A DNA stretch of 64,000 nt from Adhaeretor mobilis (GCF_007741515.1 NZ_CP036263.1:1488001-1552000); one strand, 5' to 3'. Counted from the stretch's first letter, positions 44,067 through 55,199 are shown. Program-made: numbers and translations. Notes: a model not told the origin generated them from the sequence alone.

Positions 44067-47000
44067 ATGCTGTTGCTCCTGCGAAACCACCAAACCACTC
44101 TTCGGCTAGCGAGCTTGTGCGTGTTCGCGGTGCTTTCCCCTTGCTTGAACCATGCTCAAACAAGAGAACAGCTACCCCCTGCGCGGTCGGTCAACCCGAG
44201 TTTGATCTCGCCACAGGGTCCCGCGATTGGGGCTGCACAAAGCGATCCAGAGAAAAATGTGATCGATGTGCGTATCGTGGGCAACGATACCATTGAAACT
44301 GAACAGATCTCCGGGAACATTAGCACGCGAGTAGGTCGTCCGTTCGATCGCAGCGTGTTGCAACGGGACGTGCGCAGGCTTGCCAATCTGGGGTGGTTTG
44401 TGGATGTGAAGCCTTTATCGAACGAGACACCACAAGGCACGATCGTCATTTTCGAAGTCACTGAACGCCCCACCACGCGTTATGTAACCTACCTGGGAAA
44501 CGAAAAAATCAGCGACAAAAAGCTCGGGAAGCAAACTAACTTGAAGATCGCTGGCTCGGTAGATCCATTTGCTGTGGAAGAGGGGCGACGAAAGTTACGC
44601 GACTTTTATCACGGGCAAGGCTACAACAATGCTCAAGTCACGATTATCGAAGGGACTAAACCAACCGACAAAGGCGTGGTCTATCTGATCAACGAGGGCC
44701 AGTCGGAACGCATCTGGAAGGTTGAGTTCATCGGCAATGAATTTGTTAGCGATGGGCGCCTGAAGACGCTCATCAAATCGAAGCCACCATTGCTGAAACT
44801 GTTCAAAGGCTACGTGAATCGAGAACGCATTGATGCAGACCTCGAACAGCTCACGGCCTACTACCGCGCTTTCGGTTTCTTTCAGGCACGGATCGGGCGA
44901 AAGCTGGATTATAACGAGAAAGGCAATTGGGTCACGCTGAGCTTTGTCATCAATGAAGGCCCTCGCTACAAAGTGCGCGATGTGAAGTTCATCGGCAACA
45001 CGAAGTTCGACCCGGAAAAGGTAGCTGCGAATACGAAACTCAAGGCGGGGCAGCTTTTTGAACAGACAGATATGCAGAAAGACTCGCTCTGGTTACAGGA
45101 ACTGTACGGAAGCCACGGATACGTTTTTGCCGACGTCAAGCCGGAAACCATTTTCCTGGAAAAGCCCGGTGAAGTCGACCTGGTCTACAACATTGAAGAG
45201 GGTGGCCAGTTTCGCGTGGGTAGGGTTTTCGTACACATTGGCGGCGACACACCCCACTCACGCCGACAAATTGCCCTGAACCGTTTATCGCTCCGCCCGG
45301 GCGACATCATGGATATTCGCGAACTCAAGGCGAGCGAACGCCGCCTTGTTGCCAGTGGCTTGCTAGAAACTGACGCCGCTACGGGTGTGAGGCCTAAGAT
45401 CACCTATCGGATTCCTGACGACGTGGAGTTCGACGTTGCCACGGGACCGTCTGCCGATACTGTGCGCGGCCAAAGCCCGACCGAACTCGGTCCACCGGTA
45501 TTGGCCCCGCCGAGCGCTACCTATCTCAACGACTTCCGTCGTCGTGTGGCGAGGATGTCGCCCGGTCGCGACGACACGGAAGTCCACGTCTACTGCAAAG
45601 ACGAAGCGCACTTCCAAGCATGGCAAGCGGAGGAAGCTCACGCATCGGACGGCTCGTCTGGTGTAGAGCAGCCCACTAGAAAGGTTGCCCCCCAAGAAGT
45701 GATTGGTGCTAAGCCCGTTTTCCGCGGCCAGGACTCAAGAACTCAGCCTACCGATACGATGGACTTGCTAAATCGTCGCGTCGCGCAGTTGCGATCCGCT
45801 CCAGGACAGCCAGTCCACCAGTCTCAGCACCAGCAACCAAACTACCAACAGGTTTTGCCGCAACAACCGTGGCAGCCAACACGGTCGCAGACGCAAACAG
45901 TTCGCCGACCGACTTCTCCCTATCAGCAGGTTCAAACCAATGCAATCCGTGGCCAAAGCCCGCAAGTGCAGCAGGCTTATTCACAAGTAAACGTTCAGCC
46001 AGCCGCAGCACCGACGTACGCTTTGCCGCCGGGCGGGCAAGTGGTTCAAGCGGGTGGGCATGCGCCGCAGCAAGGTGGAATCCAGCCAGTTCAGTACTCG
46101 CCCCAACTGCAGCCCCCGGCGGGCTCCGTCGCTCCGACGCCTCTAAACGCTATGGGGCCGCTCCTCGGTTCGCAGATATTTCCCGATGGGCGCTTCGGCC
46201 CGTTAGGAGCGCCGTACCCGCAGCAAACGGTCGATATTTTCATCAACGGCAACGAGACCCAGACTGGTCGGCTCATGTTGGGTGTTGGTGTGAACTCCGA
46301 TGCTGGTGTGGTTGGTAATGTGGTCGTCGACGAACGCAACTTCGATTGGCGACGAGTTCCCAGAAGTTTCGACGACATCCGCAACGGTTACGCATTTCGT
46401 GGTGATGGCCAACGATTTCGCATCGACGCTTCGCCCGGTAGCGAGGTAAATCGCTATTTGGTGAGTTTTCAGGAACCGTATCTCTTCGATCGTGCGATTA
46501 GCCTCGGCCTGAGTGGTTCGTACTTTGATCGACGCTATCGCAACTGGGATGAGCAACGCATTGGCGGACGCATCTCGTTAGGTCGACAATGGGTGGAACG
46601 CGATTTGTCCGCAACGGTTTCCTACCGTGGTGAAAATGTCAACATCCACGACATCAGTAATCCCAATCAGCCTGATTTGGCGGAGGCAGCGGGCGACAAC
46701 TCGTTGCACGGGTTCAAGCTCAGCGTGATTAACGATACTCGCGATAGTGCGTTTTTGCCGACACAAGGGCATTACATTGAACTCTCCGGCGAGCAGGTCA
46801 TCGGCACGTTCGATTATCCACGGATACTTGCTGAACTTCGAGAGCACTGGTTACTATTCGAGCGCCCCGATCATTCGGGTCGACATGTACTGAGTTACAG
46901 TACGAACATTGGCTATTCCGGAACCCATACTCCGATCTACGAGCACTTCTTCGCTGGTGGCTTCGCTACGATGCGTGGCTTCGATTTCCGGGGAGCTTCG

Positions 47001-47303
47001 CCGGTCGACGTTGCCAACGGCAACGTGGAAGTGGGCGGCCACTTCCAGTGGTTGAACTCATTTCAGTATTTGTTCCCCATTACCGCGGACGAGATGTTGC
47101 ACGGCGTGGCATTTGTGGACTTCGGTACGGTTGAGCCGGATGTTGAGATCAATGACTTCCGTGTCGCACCGGGTGTAGGTTTGCGAATCACCGTGCCTGC
47201 GATGGGTCCGGCACCGATCGCACTCGACTTTGCCTTCCCTGTGTCGGAAGCGGCGTTCGATACCAAGGAAGTGTTTAGCTTTAGTCTCGGGTTCTCTCGC
47301 TAA
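44067..47303 (+). CDS. bamA: BamA-like outer-membrane assembly factor with long Pro/Gln linker
   Basis: A 1078-residue Omp85 protein from the ATG at 44067, which gives a signal peptide (CVFAVLSPCLNHAQ); the open frame starts earlier without such a signal. Several POTRA domains occupy about residues 60-440, with repeated openings such as VIDVRIVGNDTI, WKVEFIGNEFV and RDVKFIGNTKF. Residues of about 450-720 are a Pro/Gln/Ser/Thr-rich low-complexity insertion. The C-terminal barrel starts near VDIFINGNETQ and carries the conserved loop motif R970-G971-F972 (TMRGFDFRG). The protein ends in FSFSLGFSR, with Arg after the usual terminal aromatic segment. BamA inserts beta-barrel proteins into the outer membrane. 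Its presence supports a true outer membrane in this organism. Confidence 0.92.
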   Translation: MLLLLRNHQTTLRLASLCVFAVLSPCLNHAQTREQLPPARSVNPSLISPQGPAIGAAQSDPEKNVIDVRIVGNDTIETEQISGNISTRVGRPFDRSVLQRDVRRLANLGWFVDVKPLSNETPQGTIVIFEVTERPTTRYVTYLGNEKISDKKLGKQTNLKIAGSVDPFAVEEGRRKLRDFYHGQGYNNAQVTIIEGTKPTDKGVVYLINEGQSERIWKVEFIGNEFVSDGRLKTLIKSKPPLLKLFKGYVNRERIDADLEQLTAYYRAFGFFQARIGRKLDYNEKGNWVTLSFVINEGPRYKVRDVKFIGNTKFDPEKVAANTKLKAGQLFEQTDMQKDSLWLQELYGSHGYVFADVKPETIFLEKPGEVDLVYNIEEGGQFRVGRVFVHIGGDTPHSRRQIALNRLSLRPGDIMDIRELKASERRLVASGLLETDAATGVRPKITYRIPDDVEFDVATGPSADTVRGQSPTELGPPVLAPPSATYLNDFRRRVARMSPGRDDTEVHVYCKDEAHFQAWQAEEAHASDGSSGVEQPTRKVAPQEVIGAKPVFRGQDSRTQPTDTMDLLNRRVAQLRSAPGQPVHQSQHQQPNYQQVLPQQPWQPTRSQTQTVRRPTSPYQQVQTNAIRGQSPQVQQAYSQVNVQPAAAPTYALPPGGQVVQAGGHAPQQGGIQPVQYSPQLQPPAGSVAPTPLNAMGPLLGSQIFPDGRFGPLGAPYPQQTVDIFINGNETQTGRLMLGVGVNSDAGVVGNVVVDERNFDWRRVPRSFDDIRNGYAFRGDGQRFRIDASPGSEVNRYLVSFQEPYLFDRAISLGLSGSYFDRRYRNWDEQRIGGRISLGRQWVERDLSATVSYRGENVNIHDISNPNQPDLAEAAGDNSLHGFKLSVINDTRDSAFLPTQGHYIELSGEQVIGTFDYPRILAELREHWLLFERPDHSGRHVLSYSTNIGYSGTHTPIYEHFFAGGFATMRGFDFRGASPVDVANGNVEVGGHFQWLNSFQYLFPITADEMLHGVAFVDFGTVEPDVEINDFRVAPGVGLRITVPAMGPAPIALDFAFPVSEAAFDTKEVFSFSLGFSR

Positions 47304-47449
47304 ACGAGCAGCACCCATTTTACGAAGCTGAGGATGATTTACAGCAACGTTTTCTGGCCACTTCATTCGTAGGGCCTACTGTGCGGACCATGAAGGACGA
47401 GAAGCCAACCCAATGAATCCCCACAGCGGCCCCTGCTTAGTCCCTTGCC

Positions 47450-48310
47450 TTAGGTTTGGGGTGCCATCAGTGGCATGCCATTTTCCATGCTGTCGGCCAT
47501 TTTGTTGAGGGCTTCGGTTTCGATCTGGCGGACGCGTTCGCGCGTTAAGCCCAGTTTCTCGCCGATCTCCTTGAGTGTCTTCGGTTCGTAGCCGTTGAGG
47601 CCGAATCGCATACGTAAGACCGTTGCCTCACGCTGGTCCATGGTGCCGAGCATTTCGAGCACGTGACGCAGGCTATCGCTTTCGACGAGTGCTTCGTCGG
47701 GGCTTTGCTGTCCTTCGTCCATAACCATATCGCCGAGTGACCAGCCCGCTTCCGATTGATCCGTCTGAGGCGTGGCGTTGTAGATCTTGATCGCCTTCTT
47801 GATGATCGGCAGCTTCTTCTTCGGCAGACCAAGGACGCGGGCGATCTCTTCGGGTGTGGGAGTGCGATCCAGTTCTTCGGTCAAGCGAGCGTTGGCTCGT
47901 CGCCACTTACTGAGTAGCTCGACCATGTATGCGGGAATGCGGATCGTCTTGCCAGTGTTGATCAACGCCCGCTTGATCGACTGCTTGATCCAGTAGCTCG
48001 CATACGTGCTAAAACGCGTGCCCATGGTTGGGTCGAATCCCTCGACGGCCCGAAGTAAACCCAAGTTGCCCTCTTCAATCAGATCTTGCAGACTCAGACC
48101 TTTGCCGGAGTAACCGCGGGCGATGTTCACTACCAGACGTAGGTTGGCACGCACCATGCGGTCGCGAGCGGCGAGATCCCCGTTGCCAATGGCAGTGGCG
48201 AGCATCTTCTCCTCATCGGCATTGAGGAGGGCCGTCTCGTTGATCTCGCGGAGGTAGGTCTCCAGCGGTGATTGAACAGCGGAACGGCGTGCTTTAGTTT
48301 TCGTAGCCAT
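47450..48310 (-). CDS. RNA polymerase sigma-70 family factor (RpoD/RpoS-type, no region 1.1)
   Basis: A 286-residue sigma factor. Region 1.2 is SPLETYLREINETALLNADE. Region 2 includes DLIEEGNLGLLRAVEGFDP and FSTYASYWIKQSIKRAL. Region 3 follows at IRIPAYMVELLSKWRRA, and the region 4 helix-turn-helix is KTLKEIGEKLGLTRERVRQIE. The absence of region 1.1 and the size point to a group 2 or short primary-like factor that recognises ordinary -35/-10 promoters. It is transcribed away from rpsA's end and is convergent with bamA. The gene has no Shine-Dalgarno sequence; the bases before ATG read CACCCTCCT. Confidence 0.93.
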   Translation of the reverse strand: MATKTKARRSAVQSPLETYLREINETALLNADEEKMLATAIGNGDLAARDRMVRANLRLVVNIARGYSGKGLSLQDLIEEGNLGLLRAVEGFDPTMGTRFSTYASYWIKQSIKRALINTGKTIRIPAYMVELLSKWRRANARLTEELDRTPTPEEIARVLGLPKKKLPIIKKAIKIYNATPQTDQSEAGWSLGDMVMDEGQQSPDEALVESDSLRHVLEMLGTMDQREATVLRMRFGLNGYEPKTLKEIGEKLGLTRERVRQIETEALNKMADSMENGMPLMAPQT

Positions 48311-48830
48311 AGGAGGGTGGACACCGTTTTCTGGTTCGCTGAACAGGCTCGGATCGCGGCATTAGCTACAGGGCGCGTAGCTTGCGGATCGACGGGCGGG
48401 TCGGCGGACGCTTGGGGGTTGTTAAAGGGATTTCGGCTTCAAACCAACTTGACGGCATCCATGCTCAAGTGATTGCAATGACGAATTCCCGGGGCGGGCT
48501 TGGTAAGTTCTAGGGGGGAGGCTCACAGCTGACCCCACGCTCCCAGCGTTGAGTTTCCAGCATCTGGCCAAACTTTTTTCTTGCACTGATAGCATCGACA
48601 CGCAGACGCCGCGGGCTGCATGAAGTGGGAAGAACTTCGCTGTACACTATTTAAACGCAGTGCAACGCTTGGTCCCCGTGCAACACTTAGTCACAGAACA
48701 GCGGCTGTGCCGTGCGCGCGGGCCGTACCAATTAAACAGGCCCCGCGGGTTAGAGCCCACGAGGCCGGTTTGGTTGAGATTATCGGCATCCGCTCGTTCC
48801 CACGCGGGAGTGTGGGAACGAGGGTGTAGC
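48311..48830. other. 520-bp intergenic region with a hairpin near rpsA
   Basis: It lies between two minus-strand genes and should hold the sigma factor promoter. A perfect 11-bp stem, CTCGTTCCCAC / GTGGGAACGAG, sits at 48793-48822, nine bases after the rpsA stop. A GC-rich partial palindrome around GGCCCCGCGGG lies near 48740. No gene-like frame is seen. Confidence 0.5.
48793..48822 (-). terminator. Hairpin after rpsA, terminator or REP-like
   Basis: Perfect 11-bp inverted repeat with an 8-base loop just downstream of rpsA. No T-run follows on the minus strand. The CGTTCCCACGC...GTGGGAACG pattern is also a common dispersed bacterial repeat, so either reading is possible. Confidence 0.55.
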
Positions 48831-50771
<1,941 letters not shown>

Positions 50772-51158
50772 GGAAAAAGAGAGACCTACGTGGAGGGCGT
50801 TGAGCAGAGTGTTGACTTGCTAGAGACGAGTTGCCTGAATCCGGATTCAAGTCGGCAGTGGGCAGTGGGCAGTGGGCAGTTTCATTGGCCAACTATCGAA
50901 ACTAGCTGGTCAACAAGACTGCCTACTGCCTACTGCCTACTGCTCACTAACTGAACGATCTCCTTGGTTAGAGTTCTGTCAGTCGAGGTTGCATCTACAA
51001 TAGATACAGTCAAAAAATTCTCGACCAAGCGAAGCCTGCGATTCTATCACAGTCCGTGGGGAGCCACAATCGGGTTAAGTTGTTTGTGGGCTAGGAGTTG
51101 AGCCGACGACTCAAGCCTCTCGGCTCGGGGCTGATTCGAATCGGGGGCACGGTCCTGG
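50772..51158. other. Intergenic region upstream of rpsA with heptamer-repeat hairpin
   Basis: 387 bp between two minus-strand genes, holding the rpsA promoter or leader. Apart from the hairpin described separately, it has a small TTGAG/CTCAA stem near 51100. No gene-like frame is seen. Confidence 0.45.
50855..50943. repeat. Inverted pair of tandem heptamer repeats
   Basis: The left arm 50855-50880 is nearly four units of GCAGTGG. The right arm 50918-50943 is nearly four units of ACTGCCT. The arms pair over 26 positions with three mismatches, one per heptamer, across a 37-base loop. In plus-strand RNA all three mismatches would be G-U pairs. Confidence 0.75.
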
Positions 51159-52121
51159 CTAAGGCGACTTTTGCTCGGAATCTGTATTTCTGTGAGCGAA
51201 AGTCCCCGGCGGCTGAGGACGAGATTCTTGAATCACCCCTGGTTTTGTAGTGTCTGACGCTCTTGGCGGTGATTCCAGCTCACGGGCTTTTGCTAAGCAT
51301 ATCTCTTCCATGATGCCGTACAATTCGCGCACAACCGGGTTGCCTGCAGCTCGCTGTGAGGCGGATTCGTCGAATCGAGCAGCAGCGTGTCTCCACGAAG
51401 TTTGGCGAGGAGAGGTAATCTTGGGAGGTAAAGACTCGAGATCACGGGGATTGGGAGCAAGTGGCTTTCGCCGTTTTGACTGTCGAAGCTGCGGCTTAGG
51501 ACTATTGGGCTGGGGTGTCTGGGGCTCTGGAGACGCCGCCGGGGCAATCCTGAAGGGACGGTCCTGCAGTTCCTCCGTCTCTCGCTTGAGTTTCTCCGAG
51601 AAGCGATCCGCCTCAGTCTTCGGCTTCGGCGTGCGAGCTGTTACTTCTGGGCACATGCCGAAACGCTCCTGCTGCAGCGTTTCCAGTCGTTCACGCATCG
51701 CGTCGAATTGTTCTTGGCTGTCGCATTGCTCTGCCATGATCGAGACAATTTCGTCCAGTGTGTCGAGAACCTTCCCGGGTGAGACCGTCTTTGGTTTCTT
51801 GCGTGCGAACTGTTCAGGGCACGATCGCTCCAATAGCCAAGCCGCCGCTCGCCAGTGCGTGTCTGCTTTCTTACGTAGCGTCATCAGCGGAAAGAGTTGT
51901 GCGGAAGTTCGTGCCTCGCGCAGCTTCTGCGCAAACTGGGGATCGCGCTGAGCTTCACGGCGCACTGTCCAAGAAGAGCAGCCCACGTGTCGTGCCGCAG
52001 CTTCAATCCCTAGTCCGACAGACACCATCGAACAAAGCGACTTTTGCTTTGCTGGGTCAGCGAGCAATCGCGGTCGGCCGATCGTTGACTGGTTTTCAGT
52101 TCCTGTGTCCGAGGATTTCAT
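51159..52121 (-). CDS. HTH-domain protein of unknown function
   Basis: A 320-residue protein from the ATG at 52121, which has GGAG seven bases upstream; the ATG five codons earlier is less well placed. Residues of about 15-70 look like a helix-turn-helix (GIEAAARHVGCSSWTVRREA), recalling the recruitment domain of phage terminase small subunits or transposon-linked regulators. A helical segment continues to about 150. The rest is Pro/Ser/Lys-rich and probably disordered. I do not recognise a named family. It sits between rpsA and the REP/RAYT element on the minus strand, in a stretch that looks inserted into the cmk-rpsA neighbourhood. It could be a mobile-element passenger. Confidence 0.55.
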   Translation of the reverse strand: MKSSDTGTENQSTIGRPRLLADPAKQKSLCSMVSVGLGIEAAARHVGCSSWTVRREAQRDPQFAQKLREARTSAQLFPLMTLRKKADTHWRAAAWLLERSCPEQFARKKPKTVSPGKVLDTLDEIVSIMAEQCDSQEQFDAMRERLETLQQERFGMCPEVTARTPKPKTEADRFSEKLKRETEELQDRPFRIAPAASPEPQTPQPNSPKPQLRQSKRRKPLAPNPRDLESLPPKITSPRQTSWRHAAARFDESASQRAAGNPVVRELYGIMEEICLAKARELESPPRASDTTKPGVIQESRPQPPGTFAHRNTDSEQKSP

Positions 52122-52252
52122 GGGCAAACTCCGCATTGGGTTCTAGAGGACGCGCAGCGAGCGCGCAAGGACCGTGCATTTTAGCGGAGGTGGTGGCACG
52201 ATTTCGCGTGCGATTTTTGGCCACCTGCTAGAACTTGGATATCGTATTGGCT

Positions 52253-52284
52253 GTAGGGTGTCGTGAGCTTTAGCGAAACGCACC
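52253..52284 (+). repeat. REP copy 1 (upstream pair, left)
   Basis: A 32-bp unit beginning GTAGGGTGTCGTGAGC and ending GCGAAACGCACC. Its exact reverse complement lies at 52369-52400. Confidence 0.85.
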
Positions 52285-52368
52285 TTCTTGCACGGATGGA
52301 TGTAGGCGTAAAAGTATGAATTCCCGTTGGCATTGGAAGCTGACATGCCAACTCTTGCTTGTAGTCAT

Positions 52369-52400
52369 GGTGCGTTTCGCTAAAGCTCACGACACCCTAC
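52369..52400 (-). repeat. REP copy 2 (upstream pair, right)
   Basis: Perfect reverse complement of 52253-52284 over all 32 bp, separated from it by 84 bp. It is 51 bp before the RAYT start codon. Confidence 0.85.
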
Positions 52401-52451
52401 GAATTCAATAAGTGCGGCACCCTACGATTCCAGGCTGCGTATACTGCATCT

Positions 52452-53000
52452 ATGGGCGACTACCTTCGCAACTATTCTGGGCAAACCTATTTCTTTACCG
52501 TGGTTACTCAACAGCGAAAACCGATTCTAACGACTGATCTCGGTCGGGCTTGCTTGCGCACTGCAATCCAATACGTACGGCAAGAGCTACCGTTTGAAGT
52601 CGTTGCCTTTGTACTACTTCCAGATCACTTACACACGGTCTGGCAATTGCCCGATGGGGATGTCGATTACTCCCAACGCTGGCAACGCATCAAAGCTAAA
52701 TTCACGACGCTCTGGCGAGAGCAGGGTGGACCACTTGGCGCTCGTTCAGAGAGCCGCCAGAAACGTGGCGAGCAGGCGGTTTGGCAGCGACGTTTTTTCG
52801 AACATACGTGTGACGATGATACTGATCTCAAACGTTGTGTCGACTATGCACACGTCAATCCACTCAAGCACGGTTTAGTTGAGCGCGTGGTGGATTGGCC
52901 CTGGTCGTCGTTCCATCGATTCGTTGCCGCGGGGGAGTACTCAACCGATTGGGGCAGCGCAGATGTTTGGTACGGCGATGAGTTCAAGTATTTCGAGTAA
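52452..53000 (+). CDS. REP-associated tyrosine transposase (RAYT)
   Basis: A 182-residue Y1 (IS200-like) transposase. The HUH metal site is H59-L-H61 in [10 protein letters not shown], and the nucleophile candidate is Y132 in [24 protein letters not shown] is the usual C-terminal signature of the RAYT group. RAYTs are single-copy domesticated relatives that cut and join REP palindromes. The context fits: an inverted pair of 32-bp REPs lies just upstream and a second inverted pair just downstream. It is encoded against the direction of its neighbours. Confidence 0.93.
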   Translation: MGDYLRNYSGQTYFFTVVTQQRKPILTTDLGRACLRTAIQYVRQELPFEVVAFVLLPDHLHTVWQLPDGDVDYSQRWQRIKAKFTTLWREQGGPLGARSESRQKRGEQAVWQRRFFEHTCDDDTDLKRCVDYAHVNPLKHGLVERVVDWPWSSFHRFVAAGEYSTDWGSADVWYGDEFKYFE

Positions 53001-53012
53001 CTAAAATTGTAT

Positions 53013-53044
53013 GTAGGGTGTCGTGAGCGACAGCGAAACGCACC
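53013..53044 (+). repeat. REP copy 3 (downstream pair, left)
   Basis: GTAGGGTGTCGTGAGCGACA then GCGAAACGCACC. It is identical to copy 1 except in the centre, and starts 12 bp after the RAYT stop. Confidence 0.85.
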
Positions 53045-53137
53045 ACAGAACGGTCTAGCTACACCGAAGGAACCAGCACGGCGATTGGTTCAGCAGGTGT
53101 ACTTCGAGCGCTGACCCGTTACCCATCTCTTCTCAAG

Positions 53138-53167
53138 GTGCGTTTCGCTGCGCTCACGGCACTCTGC
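53138..53167 (-). repeat. REP copy 4 (downstream pair, right)
   Basis: GGTGCGTTTCGCTGCGCTCA then CGGCACTCTGC. An inverted, slightly shortened copy of the same unit, with substitutions at its outer end. Confidence 0.75.
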
Positions 53168-53181
53168 AGATTGGAATGTTA

Positions 53182-54495
53182 TCACTTCCCAATCCCATAC
53201 AAATGCGTATCGGTGCGCAAAATCAATTCCCCATCCACCACCGCGGGGGTGGCCATTTGCTGGCCGTCGAGTTGGTTGCTGGCGAGCTCCTCGGGCTTCT
53301 TCCCGGTGGTTGATAGCACTGTTGTGAGGCCTTCGCGGTTGAAGAAGTAGAGCCGCTCGTCGATCAATAGCGGCGACGCGCTGTATGCGCCGGGGAGGCG
53401 TTTACTCCAGAGTTCCTCGCCGGTGGCGGACTCTAGGCATTGGGCGACGCCCTGGTCGTTGACTGTGTAGAGTCGGCCCTCTCGGAGAATGGGGGAGGGC
53501 TGGTTGGGAGCCTTCTTGTGGTTTTTCCATTCGAGGTGCGTGCCGGTGATGTCGCCGCTCCCTCCGAGGCGTACGGCCAACATGCCGACGCCGGCAAAAC
53601 CGGTAGCGCAGAACACGTGCATGCCGTCGGTCACGGGGCGGGGCACGATGGAGAAGCCTTGGCCGTGGTCGACTCGCCAGATTTCGCTGCCGTCGGCCGG
53701 GGCGTAGGCGACGATCCACTGTGCGCCGGGGATGATGATTTGCTTCTTACCTAGGTGTTGTACGACTAACGGCGTGCAGTACGACTTGCGCATGTCGGGA
53801 TCCTTGACGCGAATCGCCGGGCGATCGACTTTCCAGACTTTCTCTCCGTCGGCTTTGTTGATCGCTACGATGAACTGCTTGTCTGCACCGTCGCAAGTGA
53901 GCACCAGTTTGTCGTCGCACAGGACAGGCGAGCTGCCTGGGCCGACGAAGTGCTCAATCGGGAACTGCTTCTTCCACACAATCGAATGGTCGTCAGTGTT
54001 CACGCAAACGGTACCGTAGCGTCCAAAGTTGCAGTAGAGTCGACCGGGCTCGATCACCGGAGTTGGCGAGGCGTAGCTGTTCAGGGGGTGGATGGCATTG
54101 GGCTGCTCGACCTTGATGAGTTCGATATTATGGATGAGCTTACCTGTGGTGCGATCTACGCAGACGGCTCGCAGAGAGAGTTCACCTGCAAGCTGGTGCG
54201 TCTCCGCATTGGGGATCGCTGCTCGTGCCTGTTCGAGTTCCGCTGGGTCCGGCGGAGTTTCGATGGCCGTGGTGAGCCAGATTTGATTGCCGAGCACCAC
54301 CGGCGAAGACCATCCTTTCCCAGGAATGGCCGTCTTGAAGCGGATGTTTTCTGTCTCGCTCCAGGTGAGCGGCGCGTGTTCCTCCGTGGCGTGGCCTTGG
54401 CCGCCGGGACCGCGGAATTGTGGCCACGAGGCTTCCTGGGCACTCGCGTTGGAAGCGATGAGAAGGCAGGCGAGTAGTTTCAGGATTGATGGCAT
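53182..54495 (-). CDS. Secreted PQQ-like beta-propeller protein
   Basis: A 437-residue exported protein. The ATG at 54495 begins a signal peptide (LLACLLIASNASAQ); the open frame upstream is Arg/Pro-rich and unlike the family. The mature part starts WPQFRGPGGQGHA, the standard opening of planctomycete PQQ-binding-like (YncE/BamB-like) propellers. Repeated blade motifs end in DGxxxW-type strands, such as ADGEKVWKVDR, DGSEIWRVDH and ATGEELWSKRL. No dehydrogenase residues are evident, so a binding or scaffold role is more likely than PQQ catalysis. It lies 35 bp downstream of cmk on the same strand and is probably cotranscribed with it. Confidence 0.85.
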   Translation of the reverse strand: MPSILKLLACLLIASNASAQEASWPQFRGPGGQGHATEEHAPLTWSETENIRFKTAIPGKGWSSPVVLGNQIWLTTAIETPPDPAELEQARAAIPNAETHQLAGELSLRAVCVDRTTGKLIHNIELIKVEQPNAIHPLNSYASPTPVIEPGRLYCNFGRYGTVCVNTDDHSIVWKKQFPIEHFVGPGSSPVLCDDKLVLTCDGADKQFIVAINKADGEKVWKVDRPAIRVKDPDMRKSYCTPLVVQHLGKKQIIIPGAQWIVAYAPADGSEIWRVDHGQGFSIVPRPVTDGMHVFCATGFAGVGMLAVRLGGSGDITGTHLEWKNHKKAPNQPSPILREGRLYTVNDQGVAQCLESATGEELWSKRLPGAYSASPLLIDERLYFFNREGLTTVLSTTGKKPEELASNQLDGQQMATPAVVDGELILRTDTHLYGIGK

Positions 54496-54530
54496 GGCGT
54501 TTGTTTGTGATCGGGGGACTGGCTCTGTTG

Positions 54531-55199
54531 CTACGAGGGTTGTCGATCTCGCACTATCTTTTCCAATGCGTCGACCACCTGGTCGGGCGTCATGTCGTCG
54601 GTGGAAACTTCGATCGATTCGTTTGTGAGAGCTAGACCCCCGACCTTTCTGTTGAGGTCTTGCTGGTCGCGGTGGCGTTGTTTTTCTAGTACACCGGTAT
54701 AGTCGACTTGCTCGCCGCGGTTGAGTAGGTCTTCGTAGCGGCGTTGGGCGCGGGCCTGCTCGCTGGCGGTGAGGTAGATCTTGCACTCAGCGTCTGGGAA
54801 CACGACGGTGGCTTGGTCGCGGCCTTCGGTGACAATGCCTTGGCCGGTCTGTTTGCTTTCAGCGGCGAATTGGCGCTGTAATTGGGTGAGATGCTCGCGT
54901 ACGGCCCGGTTGTCGGCGGCGTGGCGGGTGAGGGTGGTGATTTCGAAGGTCCGAATGGCGTTGGTGATGTCCACCTCGTCGAGCACAATTTTATCGCCGG
55001 CGAGTTGAATCTCGCTGGCCAGGGCAACCTGGAGGAGAGCTTTCTCGTCGGTGAGATCAATTCCGTGTTGGAGCCCGGCGTAGGTGATCGCTCGGTACAT
55101 GGCACCCGTGTCCAGGAAACGGTAGCCGAGCCGGTCGGCTAGGCGGTGGGCTGCGCTGCTTTTTCCGGCTCCTGCGGGGCCGTCGATAGTAACGATCAT
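54531..55199 (-). CDS. cmk: Cytidylate kinase
   Basis: A 222-residue CMP/dCMP kinase. The P-loop is IDGPAGAGKSSAAHRLA, the CMP-binding segment is FLDTGAMYRAITY, and the conserved VTEGRDQATVVFPDA corresponds to the usual GRDxGTxVFPxA, here with Gln-Ala in place of the common Ile/Met-Gly. The LID region is RDQQDLNRKVGGLAL, and STDDMTPDQVVDAL is typical near the end. In many bacteria cmk sits directly before rpsA on the same strand. Here 3.7 kb carrying the propeller gene, the RAYT/REP element and the HTH gene separate them. Confidence 0.94.
   Translation of the reverse strand: MIVTIDGPAGAGKSSAAHRLADRLGYRFLDTGAMYRAITYAGLQHGIDLTDEKALLQVALASEIQLAGDKIVLDEVDITNAIRTFEITTLTRHAADNRAVREHLTQLQRQFAAESKQTGQGIVTEGRDQATVVFPDAECKIYLTASEQARAQRRYEDLLNRGEQVDYTGVLEKQRHRDQQDLNRKVGGLALTNESIEVSTDDMTPDQVVDALEKIVRDRQPS

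Larger units (their letters stand above)
52137..52451. other. 315-bp region carrying the left REP pair of the RAYT
   Basis: It contains the two inverted REP copies at 52253-52284 and 52369-52400, and between them an inner inverted repeat GTTGGCAT...ATGCCAAC. A further partial copy, GCGGCACCCTACGATTCC, lies near 52415. No coding frame. Confidence 0.7.

Noticed and set aside
50855-50943. Heptamer arrays considered as a CRISPR-like array
   Set aside because: Units are 7 bp without unique spacers, and the two arrays are inverted relative to each other.
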